In this document: positions 24,552-33,449 of the stretch, one piece after another
Position numbering within the stretch: the first letter of the stretch is position 1
Layout of the letters: the number at the start of each line of letters is the position of its first letter
From: an uncultured Ulvibacter sp.
Lineage (GTDB): Bacteria > Bacteroidota > Bacteroidia > Flavobacteriales > Flavobacteriaceae
Assembly (NCBI GenBank): GCA_938041335.1
Contig: CALIAF010000036.1
Location: 1 to 64,000 of the forward strand
Reading direction: 5' to 3'
Length of the DNA: 64,000 bases
The notes under the pieces: model-generated
Database searches by the model: none
The model's input: only the letters and a program-made list of their open reading frames with translations
What the model was told of the DNA's origin: nothing
Position numbers and translations under genes: made by a program

Positions 24552-25691
24552 TTAGTTTTTTACGGCGCTACATCCTGCCATCGTTGTTATTTGTATTGCC
24601 TCTGTTGCTGGTAAATTTGTATTTCGTTTTACCGTTTCTTCTACCACATTTCTAGTAATCTCTGTAAACACTTCTGAAATAAGACTGCCGTTTTGTAATG
24701 CCGCAGGATGCCCAACATCTCCTGACTCCCTAATACTCTGTACTAATGGAATCTCTCCTAAGAAAGGAATATCAAGGTCTTCTGCAAGGTTTTTACCCCC
24801 GCCATTTCCGAAGATATAATACTTATTATCTGGAAGCTCTTCTGGCGTGAAGTAAGACATATTTTCTACTACGCCTAAAACTGGAACATCTATATTCTCT
24901 TGCCTAAACATCGCTACCCCTTTGCGAGCATCTGCTAGCGCGACTGTTTGTGGCGTACTTACAATAACAGCACCAGTAATTGGCAAAGATTGCATAATAC
25001 TTAAATGAATATCTCCAGTTCCTGGAGGAAGATCTAATAACATAAAGTCTAACTCACCCCAATCTGCATCAAAAATTAATTGATTTAATGCTTTAGAAGC
25101 CATAGGGCCTCTCCAGATTACAGCCTGATTGGGCTTTGTAAAGAAACCAATAGAAAGCACTTTTATACCGTAATTCTCAACAGGTTTCATTTTGCTTTTT
25201 CCATCTACCGTCACAGATAATGGACGTTCATTAAAAACATCAAACATTAATGGGATAGAGGGACCGTAGATATCTGCGTCAAGGACTCCAACCTTAAATC
25301 CCATTTTTGATAGCGAAATAGCAAGATTTGTAGTCACGGTAGATTTACCTACGCCACCTTTTCCTGAGGCTACTGCGATTATATTTTTTATTCCCGGAAT
25401 TGCCTTTCCTTTAATTAAATTGGGATTACTGGGTTTTGCTGGCGCCTCTACTTTTATATTTACCTGTACTTTTGCGTCTGCAAAGACTTTTTCTTTAACG
25501 GTTGCAATGATATCTGCTTCTGCTCTTTTTTTAATATGTAACGCGGGTGTTGCTATTGTTAGATCGACAACTACCTCATCTGCAAAGGTCATCACATTTG
25601 TCACTGCACCACTATCCACCATATTCGCACCTTCTCCTGCTACAGTTATAGTTTTAAGGGCGTCGAGCACCGCTTGTTTTTCAATTTTCAT
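24552..25691 (-). CDS. mrp: Mrp/ApbC (NBP35-type) P-loop Fe-S carrier ATPase
   Basis: A 379-residue ATPase that transfers Fe-S clusters to apoproteins. An N-terminal FeS-assembly P domain (DUF59/MIP18 type, 1-85) precedes the deviant Walker A IAVASGKGGVGKST (about 105-118) and DADIYGPS. The family's two C-terminal cysteines are not present as CxxC; only single cysteines occur near the end (GCSAVKN). That is unusual and leaves the mode of cluster binding open. A -7 box TATATTTG (25727-25720) lies just upstream, making mrp the first gene of mrp-nfu-fnr-fdx. Confidence 0.9.
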   Translation of the reverse strand: MKIEKQAVLDALKTITVAGEGANMVDSGAVTNVMTFADEVVVDLTIATPALHIKKRAEADIIATVKEKVFADAKVQVNIKVEAPAKPSNPNLIKGKAIPGIKNIIAVASGKGGVGKSTVTTNLAISLSKMGFKVGVLDADIYGPSIPLMFDVFNERPLSVTVDGKSKMKPVENYGIKVLSIGFFTKPNQAVIWRGPMASKALNQLIFDADWGELDFMLLDLPPGTGDIHLSIMQSLPITGAVIVSTPQTVALADARKGVAMFRQENIDVPVLGVVENMSYFTPEELPDNKYYIFGNGGGKNLAEDLDIPFLGEIPLVQSIRESGDVGHPAALQNGSLISEVFTEITRNVVEETVKRNTNLPATEAIQITTMAGCSAVKN

Positions 25692-25719
25692 ATTGCTTAT
25701 TTAGACTATTTCTAAAGTA

Positions 25720-25727
25720 CAAATATA
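25720..25727 (-). promoter_or_regulatory. -7 box of the mrp-nfu-fnr-fdx operon
   Basis: TATATTTG on the minus strand, 29 bp before the mrp start, matches TAnnTTTG. Confidence 0.55.
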
Positions 25728-25837
25728 GGGCTAAGACTTCAAAAAATACAGCGAGTATGATGCAATTTTTTGATGATGGTATCTTAATTATCAATGGGAG
25801 TGAATGGGTGTACGGATACTGAAAATTTCAGGAAAAA

Positions 25838-26173
25838 TTAATCCAAATTTAATTCTTTTGTAGGGTCCCAAAAAAGGGTTTTAAAATCTTGTATTTGTAA
25901 ATCTACCACCACAACACCTTCAGACTCTAATAATTGTTGCATTAGGTTTGTCCCATCAAAGTGGTGTTTCCCGGTTAGCAATCCTTTTCTATTTACAACT
26001 CGATGCGCAGGCACGTCTTCATTATTATGAGAGGCATTCATCGCCCACCCTACCATACGCGCACTCTTAGGCGCTCCTAGATACGATGCAATAGCTCCAT
26101 AACTTGTCACTCTGCCATAGGGTATACGTTGCGCCACCTGATGTACTTTTTTAAAAAAACCTGTATCTGCCAT
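25838..26173 (-). CDS. Alkyltransferase-like protein (ATL)
   Basis: A 111-residue homologue of the C-terminal DNA-binding domain of O6-alkylguanine-DNA alkyltransferase. The active-site motif PCHRV reads PAHRV here (A56), so it cannot accept alkyl groups. ATL proteins bind O6-alkylguanine and hand the lesion to nucleotide excision repair. The helix-turn-helix region (IPYGRVTSYGAIASYLGAPKSARMVG, about 17-42) with the arginine finger is intact. The start overlaps the LysE stop by 1 nt, so the two are co-translated. Confidence 0.9.
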   Translation of the reverse strand: MADTGFFKKVHQVAQRIPYGRVTSYGAIASYLGAPKSARMVGWAMNASHNNEDVPAHRVVNRKGLLTGKHHFDGTNLMQQLLESEGVVVVDLQIQDFKTLFWDPTKELNLD

Positions 26174-26799
26174 TATACCGTAGCGAATATTTTAAATGCA
26201 GTTATTACAGCAATGATTGCGGTGATGAGCCCTATAACCATATTCATATTTGTACGTACACGAGGCTTGTCATTTTTCCTTTTAAAGAATTTGATATAAA
26301 CACCTAGCATGGCTAAGGTTCCGAGGGCACTACCAATAACCGCAGCTACTATACTTGATTGCTCAAAAGAAAACAAACCAAACCCAGCAAAAGTCACTCC
26401 TATATATACCCAATAAGGTAGCGGCAATAAATTGAGTGCGCCAATCATCATCCCTTTTAAAAACCGATTGGTTTTTGCTTTTTCCATCTCTTTAGGGACT
26501 TCTCTTCGGGTATCTTTTGCGATAAACAGAAAATAGATAGTGAGGCAAATAAAAATACCTAATCCTACTTTTTGTAATATGGAAATTACCTCAGGATGAT
26601 TATCTAGATACCGGGCACCTATTAAAGCAATGTAGGTTTGAATTAATACCGTGCAACTTACACCAAAACTAAAAAGAATGGCCTTTCTGCGCCCCTCTTC
26701 ACTACTTATTTTTGCCGCAGACAGATTGAGTAAGCCCGGAGGTATTACTCCAACAAAGGCGGCAACAAATCCAATAATAAAGTTTAAGAGTATAGACAT
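26173..26799 (-). CDS. LysE-family transporter
   Basis: A 208-residue inner-membrane exporter with about six hydrophobic helices. It opens GFVAAFVGVIPPGLLNLSAAKISSEEGRRKA, the LysE/RhtB signature (PPGxxNL... and a basic cytoplasmic loop). Members export amino acids and related small molecules; the substrate here is unknown. It is the first gene of a two-gene unit with the ATL gene (1-nt overlap), a pairing that gives no clear functional hint. Confidence 0.85.
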   Translation of the reverse strand: MSILLNFIIGFVAAFVGVIPPGLLNLSAAKISSEEGRRKAILFSFGVSCTVLIQTYIALIGARYLDNHPEVISILQKVGLGIFICLTIYFLFIAKDTRREVPKEMEKAKTNRFLKGMMIGALNLLPLPYWVYIGVTFAGFGLFSFEQSSIVAAVIGSALGTLAMLGVYIKFFKRKNDKPRVRTNMNMVIGLITAIIAVITAFKIFATV

Positions 26800-26844
26800 T
26801 AATGCTGTTAGTTATGGAAAGATACCTAAAAAAAATAAATGAGC

Positions 26845-27522
26845 TTAGTCTAAAGAAAACTTAATGTAGGTTATCCTTTTGTTGACCTCTAAATACTGGC
26901 TTTCATAAAAGGTCTGAATTCCAACTACCTCATCTGGAGCTTCATCGCCAATACCATACACATCATGATGGGCAAAATGAATAGGAAGTTTTAAACCTTG
27001 CAACAACCCTAATGTATAGCCATGCATAAATTCGCTATCCGTTTTTAAATGCATTATTCCATTTGGTTTTAAAATCTGTCTGTACTTTTCAAAGAAAGCC
27101 TCATTAGTAAGACGGTGCTTTGTGCGCTTGTATTTTATCTGTGGATCTGGAAAGGTAATCCAGATTTCGTCTACCTCATTTTTAGCAAACATATTATCTA
27201 TAAGTTCAATTTGCGTGCGTAAAAACCCAACATTATTCATGCCTTCTTCAATGGCAGTTTTTGCTCCTCTCCAGAAACGAGCTCCCTTGATATCTATTCC
27301 TAAAAAATTTTTATTTGGGTATTTACGGGCCAAACCTACAGCATACTCTCCTTTACCGCAGCCTAATTCTAGCACAATGGGATTGTCATTTTTAAAGAAA
27401 TTTTTATTCCAATTTCCTTTTAGATTAAGACCGTCTGCCACCGCCTCTTCTCTTGTGGGCTGAATGACATTTGCAAATGTTTCGTTTTCCCTAAATCTCT
27501 TTAATTTATTCTTACTTCCCAC
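26845..27522 (-). CDS. trmB: tRNA (guanine-N7-)-methyltransferase
   Basis: A 225-residue SAM enzyme that makes m7G46 in tRNA. The SAM site is LELGCGKGEYAVGLA (about 51-65), followed by NFLGIDIKGARFWRGAK and the catalytic WITFPDPQIKYKR motif (about 120-132), all typical of TrmB. The start is GTG at 27522 (reading MGSKNKLKRF, as in other flavobacterial TrmB proteins). A -7 box TATTTTTG lies 17 bp upstream (27546-27539), implying a very short leader. Confidence 0.95.
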   Translation of the reverse strand: MGSKNKLKRFRENETFANVIQPTREEAVADGLNLKGNWNKNFFKNDNPIVLELGCGKGEYAVGLARKYPNKNFLGIDIKGARFWRGAKTAIEEGMNNVGFLRTQIELIDNMFAKNEVDEIWITFPDPQIKYKRTKHRLTNEAFFEKYRQILKPNGIMHLKTDSEFMHGYTLGLLQGLKLPIHFAHHDVYGIGDEAPDEVVGIQTFYESQYLEVNKRITYIKFSLD

Positions 27523-27538
27523 CGTGACTATTTTAGTG

Positions 27539-27546
27539 CAAAAATA
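27539..27546 (-). promoter_or_regulatory. -7 box of trmB
   Basis: TATTTTTG on the minus strand, 17 bp before the GTG start, matches TAnnTTTG. Confidence 0.5.
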
Positions 27547-27690
27547 AGCATTTAATTAAGGTATTTACCCCAAACTTTAGAGACCGTTTAGGTTTACTTC
27601 GGAAATAAGAATGAAATGATTAAGTATGAACTTGAAACCGAATGCTATTGTTGTATTTTTAACAGCAATTTTATCTAAACTAATTTTACC

Positions 27691-28755
27691 CTGTCAAATT
27701 TAAGCCCTAAAAAGACCATTCTTGTTGCCCCTCTAAATTGGGGCTTAGGTCACGCAACAAGATGTATTCCAATCATTAGCGCTCTATTAGAAAATGGTTT
27801 TGAAGTACTATTAGGCAGCGATGGCCAAGCCTTAAAATTGCTCCAGCAAGAGTTCCCTAAGTTGTCAAGCATTGAGCTTCCTTCTTATAAAATAAGCTAT
27901 CCCGAAGACGGGAAACTTTTCAGAAAAAAAATGCTTGCAAAATTACCGCAAATCTATGCTGCAGCTAAAGAAGAAAAAAAAATAACGAAAAAACTAGTCC
28001 TCGAAAATCGCATACAAGGGATCATTAGTGACAATAGATTAGGTGTAAGAAACAAAAAAGTGCCGAGCGTCTATATAACCCACCAAATTAATGTTTTAAG
28101 CGGCTCATCTACTTTAATGAGTAGTAAGTTGCATCAAAGCTATATTAAAAAATTTGATGCTTGTTGGGTGCCAGATTATGAAAACGAACCTTCACTTAGT
28201 GGGAAATTAGGGCATGTAAACAAGTTTAAAACCAACACCACTTATATTGGCCCTCTTTCTAGAATGAAACATAAAAAAGAAAAAATTGAGAACGACATTC
28301 TTGTGGTACTTTCTGGTCCAGACCCACAGCGAACGCTATTAGAAAAACTACTTCTTGAAAAATTTAAAGCATCTGGAAAGAAGATTTTACTAGTTCAGGG
28401 TATTGTAGAAGAAAGTCAAAAATGGGGGCAAGAAGGATCTATTACCTTAGTGAACTATCTAAAAACAATTGATCTTGAAAAAGCAATAAATGCTAGCGAA
28501 TTAATTATATGCCGTTCTGGTTATACGTCAATAATGGACCTCGCAGCATTAAACAAAAAAACATTTTTTATTCCTACTCCGGGTCAGTTTGAACAAGAAT
28601 ACTTAGCACAGAGATTGCTGGAACAAAATAGAATTTATAGCTGTGCTCAAAAAGATTTTGATTATAACAAGCTAGCCTTAGTAGAAAACTTTTTTGGATG
28701 GGGGGTCTCAGAAAATAAAGCTCCAAATTTCGCTAGCTTATTCCGCATTTTCTAG
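27691..28755 (+). CDS. GT-B glycosyltransferase family protein, MurG-like, with non-standard start
   Basis: The frame encodes a 354-residue GT-B glycosyltransferase-like protein. Its N-terminal motif LVAPLNWGLGHATRCIPII is the donor-fold glycine loop of the family. Acceptor and donor halves are joined near 185, and CRSGYTSIMDLAALNKKTFFIPTPGQFEQ (about 275-303) is the MurG-like nucleotide-sugar site. No ATG, GTG or TTG occurs between the in-frame stop at 27676 and the conserved N-terminus; CTG at 27691 or ATT at 27718 are the candidates, and the first TTG (27838) would delete the glycine loop. The substrate is unknown. The 3' end overlaps the facing histidine kinase by 18 bp. Confidence 0.75.
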   Translation: MSNLSPKKTILVAPLNWGLGHATRCIPIISALLENGFEVLLGSDGQALKLLQQEFPKLSSIELPSYKISYPEDGKLFRKKMLAKLPQIYAAAKEEKKITKKLVLENRIQGIISDNRLGVRNKKVPSVYITHQINVLSGSSTLMSSKLHQSYIKKFDACWVPDYENEPSLSGKLGHVNKFKTNTTYIGPLSRMKHKKEKIENDILVVLSGPDPQRTLLEKLLLEKFKASGKKILLVQGIVEESQKWGQEGSITLVNYLKTIDLEKAINASELIICRSGYTSIMDLAALNKKTFFIPTPGQFEQEYLAQRLLEQNRIYSCAQKDFDYNKLALVENFFGWGVSENKAPNFASLFRIF

Positions 28756-29781
28756 CGTAAAAGAAAACTCACTTCCTATGCCTTGTTGGCTCTCCACATA
28801 TATTTTTTCTTTATGCGCATCAATAATATGTTTTACAATAGCCAAGCCTAGACCACTACCACCTTCTTTGCGAGAGCCACTCTTATCTACCCTATAAAAA
28901 CGCTCAAAAATTCTTGTAAGGTGCTTTTTTTCAATACCCAATCCATTATCTGTAACTCTAACAATCACCTTGTTTTCTATTAAATCTTCGACACCCACTT
29001 CTGTAGTTCCAGACGTTTTACCATATTTAATAGAATTGTCTATTAGATTTGTGAGCACCTGCTGCATGCGCTCAACATCTGCGTGTACATAAACTGGATT
29101 CTCATACTCCTTATCAAAAATTAAAGTGATATCTTTTTTAGCAGCTTTCATCTCTAATAAATCGAAGACATTACGTATTAAATCTATTATATCTACTTTC
29201 TCTTTTTCTAGGGTAAGCCCACCTACTTCTAGTCTTGAAATCATGTCAAGGTCTTTCACAATATACGTGAGTCTTTCTACTCCTTTATTTGCCCTAATAA
29301 GATATTTATCCCTTACTTGATCATCTTCTATTGCGCCATCTAATAATGTTTCAATATAACCTTGTACTGTAAATAAAGGTGTCTTAAGTTCGTGTGAAAC
29401 ATTTCCTAAAAATTCTTTTCTATAAGACTCTCTAATTTTTAAGGTTTCTATCTCCAGCTTCTTATGCTCGGCAAAACGCCCTACTTGTTTTGTGAGAGTC
29501 TCCATATCTGTGGTAATTAGATCTCTCCCAAAACTCGCGGCATCTAGAATAGACATCTCCTTTTGCATTCTTTTTATTTTCTTATAGATAAATTTCTCCA
29601 CTCTTCGCTGAATAACAAAAAACGAAAACAAAAAACATACTAATGCAAAAAGTACTAGAAACCCTATAGAAAAAGTTCCAAAAAAATAAAAAAAAGCGCC
29701 TATCGCAAGCGTTAAAAACAAAGCAATATACAGTGATGTGACTCCTGCAAACTTGTAGGTCTTTTTTAAGTTTTTACTCAT
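28738..29781 (-). CDS. Sensor histidine kinase, PhoR-like
   Basis: A 347-residue membrane kinase. Two adjacent N-terminal helices (about 12-32 and 34-52) leave almost no periplasmic domain, so any signal is probably sensed in or near the membrane. A coiled segment leads to HisKA with the phospho-acceptor in NVSHELKTPLFTVQGY (about 128-143) and to HATPase_c with N, G1 (VTDNGLGI), F and G2 (GGSGLGLAI) boxes. The start overlaps the response regulator stop by 1 nt, so they form a coupled pair. The overlap and domain order resemble the PhoR/PhoB pair; the stimulus is not known. Confidence 0.92.
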   Translation of the reverse strand: MSKNLKKTYKFAGVTSLYIALFLTLAIGAFFYFFGTFSIGFLVLFALVCFLFSFFVIQRRVEKFIYKKIKRMQKEMSILDAASFGRDLITTDMETLTKQVGRFAEHKKLEIETLKIRESYRKEFLGNVSHELKTPLFTVQGYIETLLDGAIEDDQVRDKYLIRANKGVERLTYIVKDLDMISRLEVGGLTLEKEKVDIIDLIRNVFDLLEMKAAKKDITLIFDKEYENPVYVHADVERMQQVLTNLIDNSIKYGKTSGTTEVGVEDLIENKVIVRVTDNGLGIEKKHLTRIFERFYRVDKSGSRKEGGSGLGLAIVKHIIDAHKEKIYVESQQGIGSEFSFTLENAE

Positions 29782-30464
29782 TAGCCTACTATTTTATAAC
29801 CAACACCTTTTACGGTTTTAAAACGCTCATCTCCAATTTTTTCTCGTAGTTTTCTAATGTGCACATCTATAGTTCGCCCACCTACAACTACATCATTTCC
29901 CCAAACAGAATCGAGGATAACATCTCTTTTAAAAACTTTACCCGGTTTTGATGCCAATAACCATAGTAACTCAAACTCTTTGCGCGGTAAAATCAATTCT
30001 TTCTTTCCCACCAAAACTTTATACTCTTCTCGATTAATAACAATATCGCCGGTTTTTATAATGGTCCCGGCGGCTTCAGTTGTTTTAAATCTACGCAGTA
30101 ATGCCTTCACCTTACTTAGTAACACTTTAGGTTTAATGGGTTTTGTAATATAATCATCTGCTCCAGCTTCAAAACCAGCAACCTGAGAATAATCTTCACC
30201 TCTAGCGGTTAAAAAGGTTATTACTGTTTCTGATAACTCGGGGATACTTCTAATTTTCTCGCAGGCTTCAATTCCATCCATTTCTGGCATCATCACATCT
30301 AGAATAATTAGATGCGGTTTGTGTTTTTTAGCTTGCGCCACACCTAAAAGACCGTTTTCTGCAGTAAATACTTGATATCCCTCATTAGTTAAGTTATAGC
30401 CGACAATTTCAAGAATATCTGGTTCATCATCTACCAGCAATATTTTTATTTCTTTTTTCTTCAT
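29781..30464 (-). CDS. OmpR/PhoB-family response regulator
   Basis: A 227-residue transcription factor. The receiver domain has acidic pair DDEPD (about 11-12), phospho-acceptor D in LIILDVMMPEMDG (about 54), and switch residues in TFLTARG and KP (about 104). The C-terminal winged helix (about 125-227) ends in VRKLREKIG...KGVGYKI, typical of OmpR/PhoB. ATG at 30464 is preferred over a frame opening 7 codons earlier because it starts directly before the first strand. It is encoded first, followed by its kinase with a 1-nt overlap. Confidence 0.94.
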   Translation of the reverse strand: MKKKEIKILLVDDEPDILEIVGYNLTNEGYQVFTAENGLLGVAQAKKHKPHLIILDVMMPEMDGIEACEKIRSIPELSETVITFLTARGEDYSQVAGFEAGADDYITKPIKPKVLLSKVKALLRRFKTTEAAGTIIKTGDIVINREEYKVLVGKKELILPRKEFELLWLLASKPGKVFKRDVILDSVWGNDVVVGGRTIDVHIRKLREKIGDERFKTVKGVGYKIVG

Positions 30465-30628
30465 TTTAATCCTCAGAATAAGCAATAAAGATACTCAAAT
30501 AATGAAAGGAGACATACTCAAAACATTATCTTAACCTTTACTTAATATAAAGACCTCTTTTCAACAATTATTTATTAACTTTTTGATAAATAGCACACTT
30601 AGCATCAAAAAAAAGTCTCAATAATTAG

Positions 30629-30636
30629 TATTTTTG
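30629..30636 (+). promoter_or_regulatory. -7 box of the lamin-tail T9SS protein gene
   Basis: TATTTTTG, 22 bp before the ATG at 30658, matches TAnnTTTG; it also supports that ATG over an upstream TTG that falls inside this box. Confidence 0.6.
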
Positions 30637-30657
30637 CAAAAACTAAAAATTTTAACA

Positions 30658-32388
30658 ATGAAAAAAATCACTTTACTTTTTACCTTATTAGTAGCAGGCG
30701 TAATGTTTGCTCAAAATGGCAACTCTGTTAGAAATTCTAATGGCGTAAATATTGTAATCAACGAAATAGATGCAGATCAAGAATCTACAGATGTATTAGA
30801 GTTTATAGAACTATCCTCTTTTGGAGTAAGTGCTAGTCTGGACGGATTAGTTTTGGTGCTTTTAAATGGTAGTGACGATGCTTCTTATAATGCGATTGAT
30901 TTAGATGGTTTTTCTACAGATGCCAACGGTTTCTTTTTAATAGGTGGTGATGCTGTCCCAGGTGTTGATATTGCTCTTGGCGCAGACAATGTGATACAAA
31001 ATGGTGCTGATGCTGTAGCACTCTATGTAGGTAATGCCGTTGATTATCCAAATGATACTCCGGCTACAGAAACAAGCCTACAAATGGCGGTTGTTTATGG
31101 AACTAGTGATGCAGACGACACAGACTTATTAATGGCCTTAGGAGAAACCACTCAGTATGATGAGAACATCAACGGCATGAAAGACGTTGAGTCTATTCAA
31201 AGAGGGACTGACGGTTCTTATTGTGTAGGAACTCCAACTCCAAGAGCAACAAATATTGATTGTACGGCAACTTGCCCACTGTCTGTTTTTGTGATGAGCG
31301 TTGAGTGTGATGCCGTTACAGACGGCGTAGACACGTATACAACAACGCTTGGATTTACTGGTGGAGGAACTGGAACTTATGTCGTTACAACTACAGAAGG
31401 AACTATTTCTGGTGATGACCCTTCTGCAGTAGCAGATGGTTCTATTGTAATCTCTGGTGTTAATGAAGGTGTAGATTTTGACTATACTGTTGCGGGTGGA
31501 AATTGCGATATCAACAATACCATTAATGCCCAAACTTGTGCTCCAGCTGCTCCAATAAATACTATAGCAGAATTAAGAGCAGGAGTTGTTGGCCAAGAAT
31601 ATACATTGGAAGGTGAGGCTTTCTTAACTTTTCAGCAAGATTTTAGAAACCAGAAGTTTATTGAAGATGCTACCGCAGCAATTCTTATTGATGATGTGAA
31701 TGGCAACATCACTTCTACATATGCAATAGGTGATGGTATTACGGGTATCTCTGGATTTTTAGGTGACTTTAACGGGATGATGCAGTTTTCTGTAACTGCA
31801 GATTCTGGAGCAGCTACTTCTACTGGTAACAGCATTGTACCTCAAACAATAACGGTAGCAGAATTAACTGCTAACCCAAATGACTATGAGTCTGAACTTG
31901 TGCAACTAGATATCTTTAACATTGACACTAATGGAGAGACGGAGTGGTCTACAGGAGCAGAATATTTAATGATAGAAAATGGTTCTGGTGACAACTATGT
32001 ATTTAGAACATCGTTTTTTGATGCAGACTATATAGGCACACCATTTATGCAAGAAGTTTTTATTACAGGTATTATTACAGAAAGAAATAATGGCAGCTAC
32101 TTTATTACGGCGCGCTCTCTAGCAGATTTTTCAACAACGGCTGGTGTATTAGAAAACAATATTGCTGGCTTTACAGTAACACCTAACCCAGCATCGTCAC
32201 AAGTAACTTTTAGAACGATTGCTTCTGAAACGTTACACGTTACTATTTATGACGTCGCAGGAAAACAAGTGATGAACATTGCAGATGCACAAGGCACTAT
32301 CAACGTATCAGAACTCGCAACAGGTTTATACGTAGTAAGAGCTACAGAAAATGGCCAAACTTCTATTGCTAAATTAGTGATTGAGTAA
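30658..32388 (+). CDS. T9SS-secreted lamin-tail/DUF5689 protein
   Basis: A 576-residue secreted or surface protein. The signal peptide ends near VMFAQ (about 18). A lamin-tail domain follows (VINEIDADQESTDVLEFIEL ... DGFSTDANGFFLIG, about 28-185). Next is a short threonine-rich beta repeat, and then a DUF5689 domain (TIAELRAGVVGQEYTLEGEAF, about 300-500). The last 75 residues are a type A T9SS sorting domain (TVTPNPASSQVTF, YDVAGKQVM, ATGLYVVRA, KLVIE). Lamin-tail plus DUF5689 proteins in Bacteroidota are often linked to secreted nucleases; no nuclease motif is visible here. The ATG at 30658 is fixed by the signal peptide and promoter. Confidence 0.88.
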   Translation: MKKITLLFTLLVAGVMFAQNGNSVRNSNGVNIVINEIDADQESTDVLEFIELSSFGVSASLDGLVLVLLNGSDDASYNAIDLDGFSTDANGFFLIGGDAVPGVDIALGADNVIQNGADAVALYVGNAVDYPNDTPATETSLQMAVVYGTSDADDTDLLMALGETTQYDENINGMKDVESIQRGTDGSYCVGTPTPRATNIDCTATCPLSVFVMSVECDAVTDGVDTYTTTLGFTGGGTGTYVVTTTEGTISGDDPSAVADGSIVISGVNEGVDFDYTVAGGNCDINNTINAQTCAPAAPINTIAELRAGVVGQEYTLEGEAFLTFQQDFRNQKFIEDATAAILIDDVNGNITSTYAIGDGITGISGFLGDFNGMMQFSVTADSGAATSTGNSIVPQTITVAELTANPNDYESELVQLDIFNIDTNGETEWSTGAEYLMIENGSGDNYVFRTSFFDADYIGTPFMQEVFITGIITERNNGSYFITARSLADFSTTAGVLENNIAGFTVTPNPASSQVTFRTIASETLHVTIYDVAGKQVMNIADAQGTINVSELATGLYVVRATENGQTSIAKLVIE

Positions 32389-32409
32389 TCTGTTTTTAAA
32401 AACAATTCT

Positions 32410-32440
32410 AAAGCCTCTACTGCAGTAGGGGCTTTTTTTA
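32410..32440 (+). terminator. Terminator of the T9SS protein gene
   Basis: A self-complementary 24-nt stem (AAGCCTCTACTG with CAGTAGGGGCTT, one U-G pair) followed by T7, about 20 bp after the stop. Confidence 0.85.
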
Positions 32441-32468
32441 TGCTTATTTTTGTCATGCAACAGTAGCT

Positions 32469-33449
32469 ATGACGCCATCTATATCATCTATTTTTTCAAT
32501 TAAAAATCAAACCGATTTTGAGTCTGTGGCACTTCAAGTATTTAGGTACCAATATGAGCATTGTGAGGCCTACAAAAGATATTGCGATTTACTCAAAGTG
32601 AACATTTCAGCAATAAACAAGATAGAAAAAATACCATTTCTACCTATCACATTTTTTAAACAGCAGCCTATCATTTCAGGCAATACCGTTTCCGAAGTCA
32701 TTTTTACAAGTAGTGGTACAACGGGTGCTATCACCAGTAAACATTACGTAACAGACCTATCTATTTATGAAACCAGTTTTAAAAAAGGTTTTGAGTCTTA
32801 CTACGGAAATGTGCAGAAATTTACCATCTTAGCGTTGTTGCCATCGTACTTAGAACGTGAAGGTTCTTCGCTCGTTTATATGGTTGACCAACTTATTAAA
32901 GACAGTAACACTGCAGATAGTGGCTTTTACCTTAACAACTTGGATGCGCTCATTGAAAAATTGCATGCGCTAGAATCTAAAGGAAAAAAGACATTATTAA
33001 TTGGGGTTTCTTATGCCTTGCTTGACCTAATTGAAAAAAGAACATTCCAACTAAAAAATACCATTGTGATGGAAACCGGCGGGATGAAAGGCAAAAGAAA
33101 AGAACTTATCAAACCCGCTTTACATGGGTTGTTACAAGAAGGTTTTGGTATTTCTACTATACATAGCGAGTATGGTATGACAGAACTTCTATCTCAAGCC
33201 TATAGCAAAAAAGACGGTGTGTTTTCGTGCCCGCCTTGGATGAAAGTACTTACAAGAGATACCGAAGATCCACTTACATTGATTGATAATAAAACTGGAG
33301 GAATAAATATCATTGACCTGGCTAATATTAATTCTTGCTCTTTTATTGCTACCCAAGATCTAGGTATTGTTAAAGACAATGGTGATTTTATGGTCATGGG
33401 GAGATTTGATGATAGTGATATTCGTGGCTGTAATTTAATGGTACTATAA
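32469..33449 (+). CDS. LuxE-like acyl-protein synthetase/acyltransferase
   Basis: A 326-residue member of the LuxE branch of acyl-adenylate-forming enzymes. The short ATP-site motif FTSSGTTGAITSKHY (about 79-93) equals the phosphate loop of ANL enzymes. METGGMKGKRKEL (about 200) and ISTIHSEYGMTELLSQAY (about 227) match the LuxE signature, where the family's acylated residue lies in a more C-terminal segment. There is no lux operon here. It is followed by a transglutaminase-like gene (1-nt overlap) and a DUF350 gene, so a role in envelope or cell-wall modification is possible but unproved. Confidence 0.82.
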   Translation: MTPSISSIFSIKNQTDFESVALQVFRYQYEHCEAYKRYCDLLKVNISAINKIEKIPFLPITFFKQQPIISGNTVSEVIFTSSGTTGAITSKHYVTDLSIYETSFKKGFESYYGNVQKFTILALLPSYLEREGSSLVYMVDQLIKDSNTADSGFYLNNLDALIEKLHALESKGKKTLLIGVSYALLDLIEKRTFQLKNTIVMETGGMKGKRKELIKPALHGLLQEGFGISTIHSEYGMTELLSQAYSKKDGVFSCPPWMKVLTRDTEDPLTLIDNKTGGINIIDLANINSCSFIATQDLGIVKDNGDFMVMGRFDDSDIRGCNLMVL

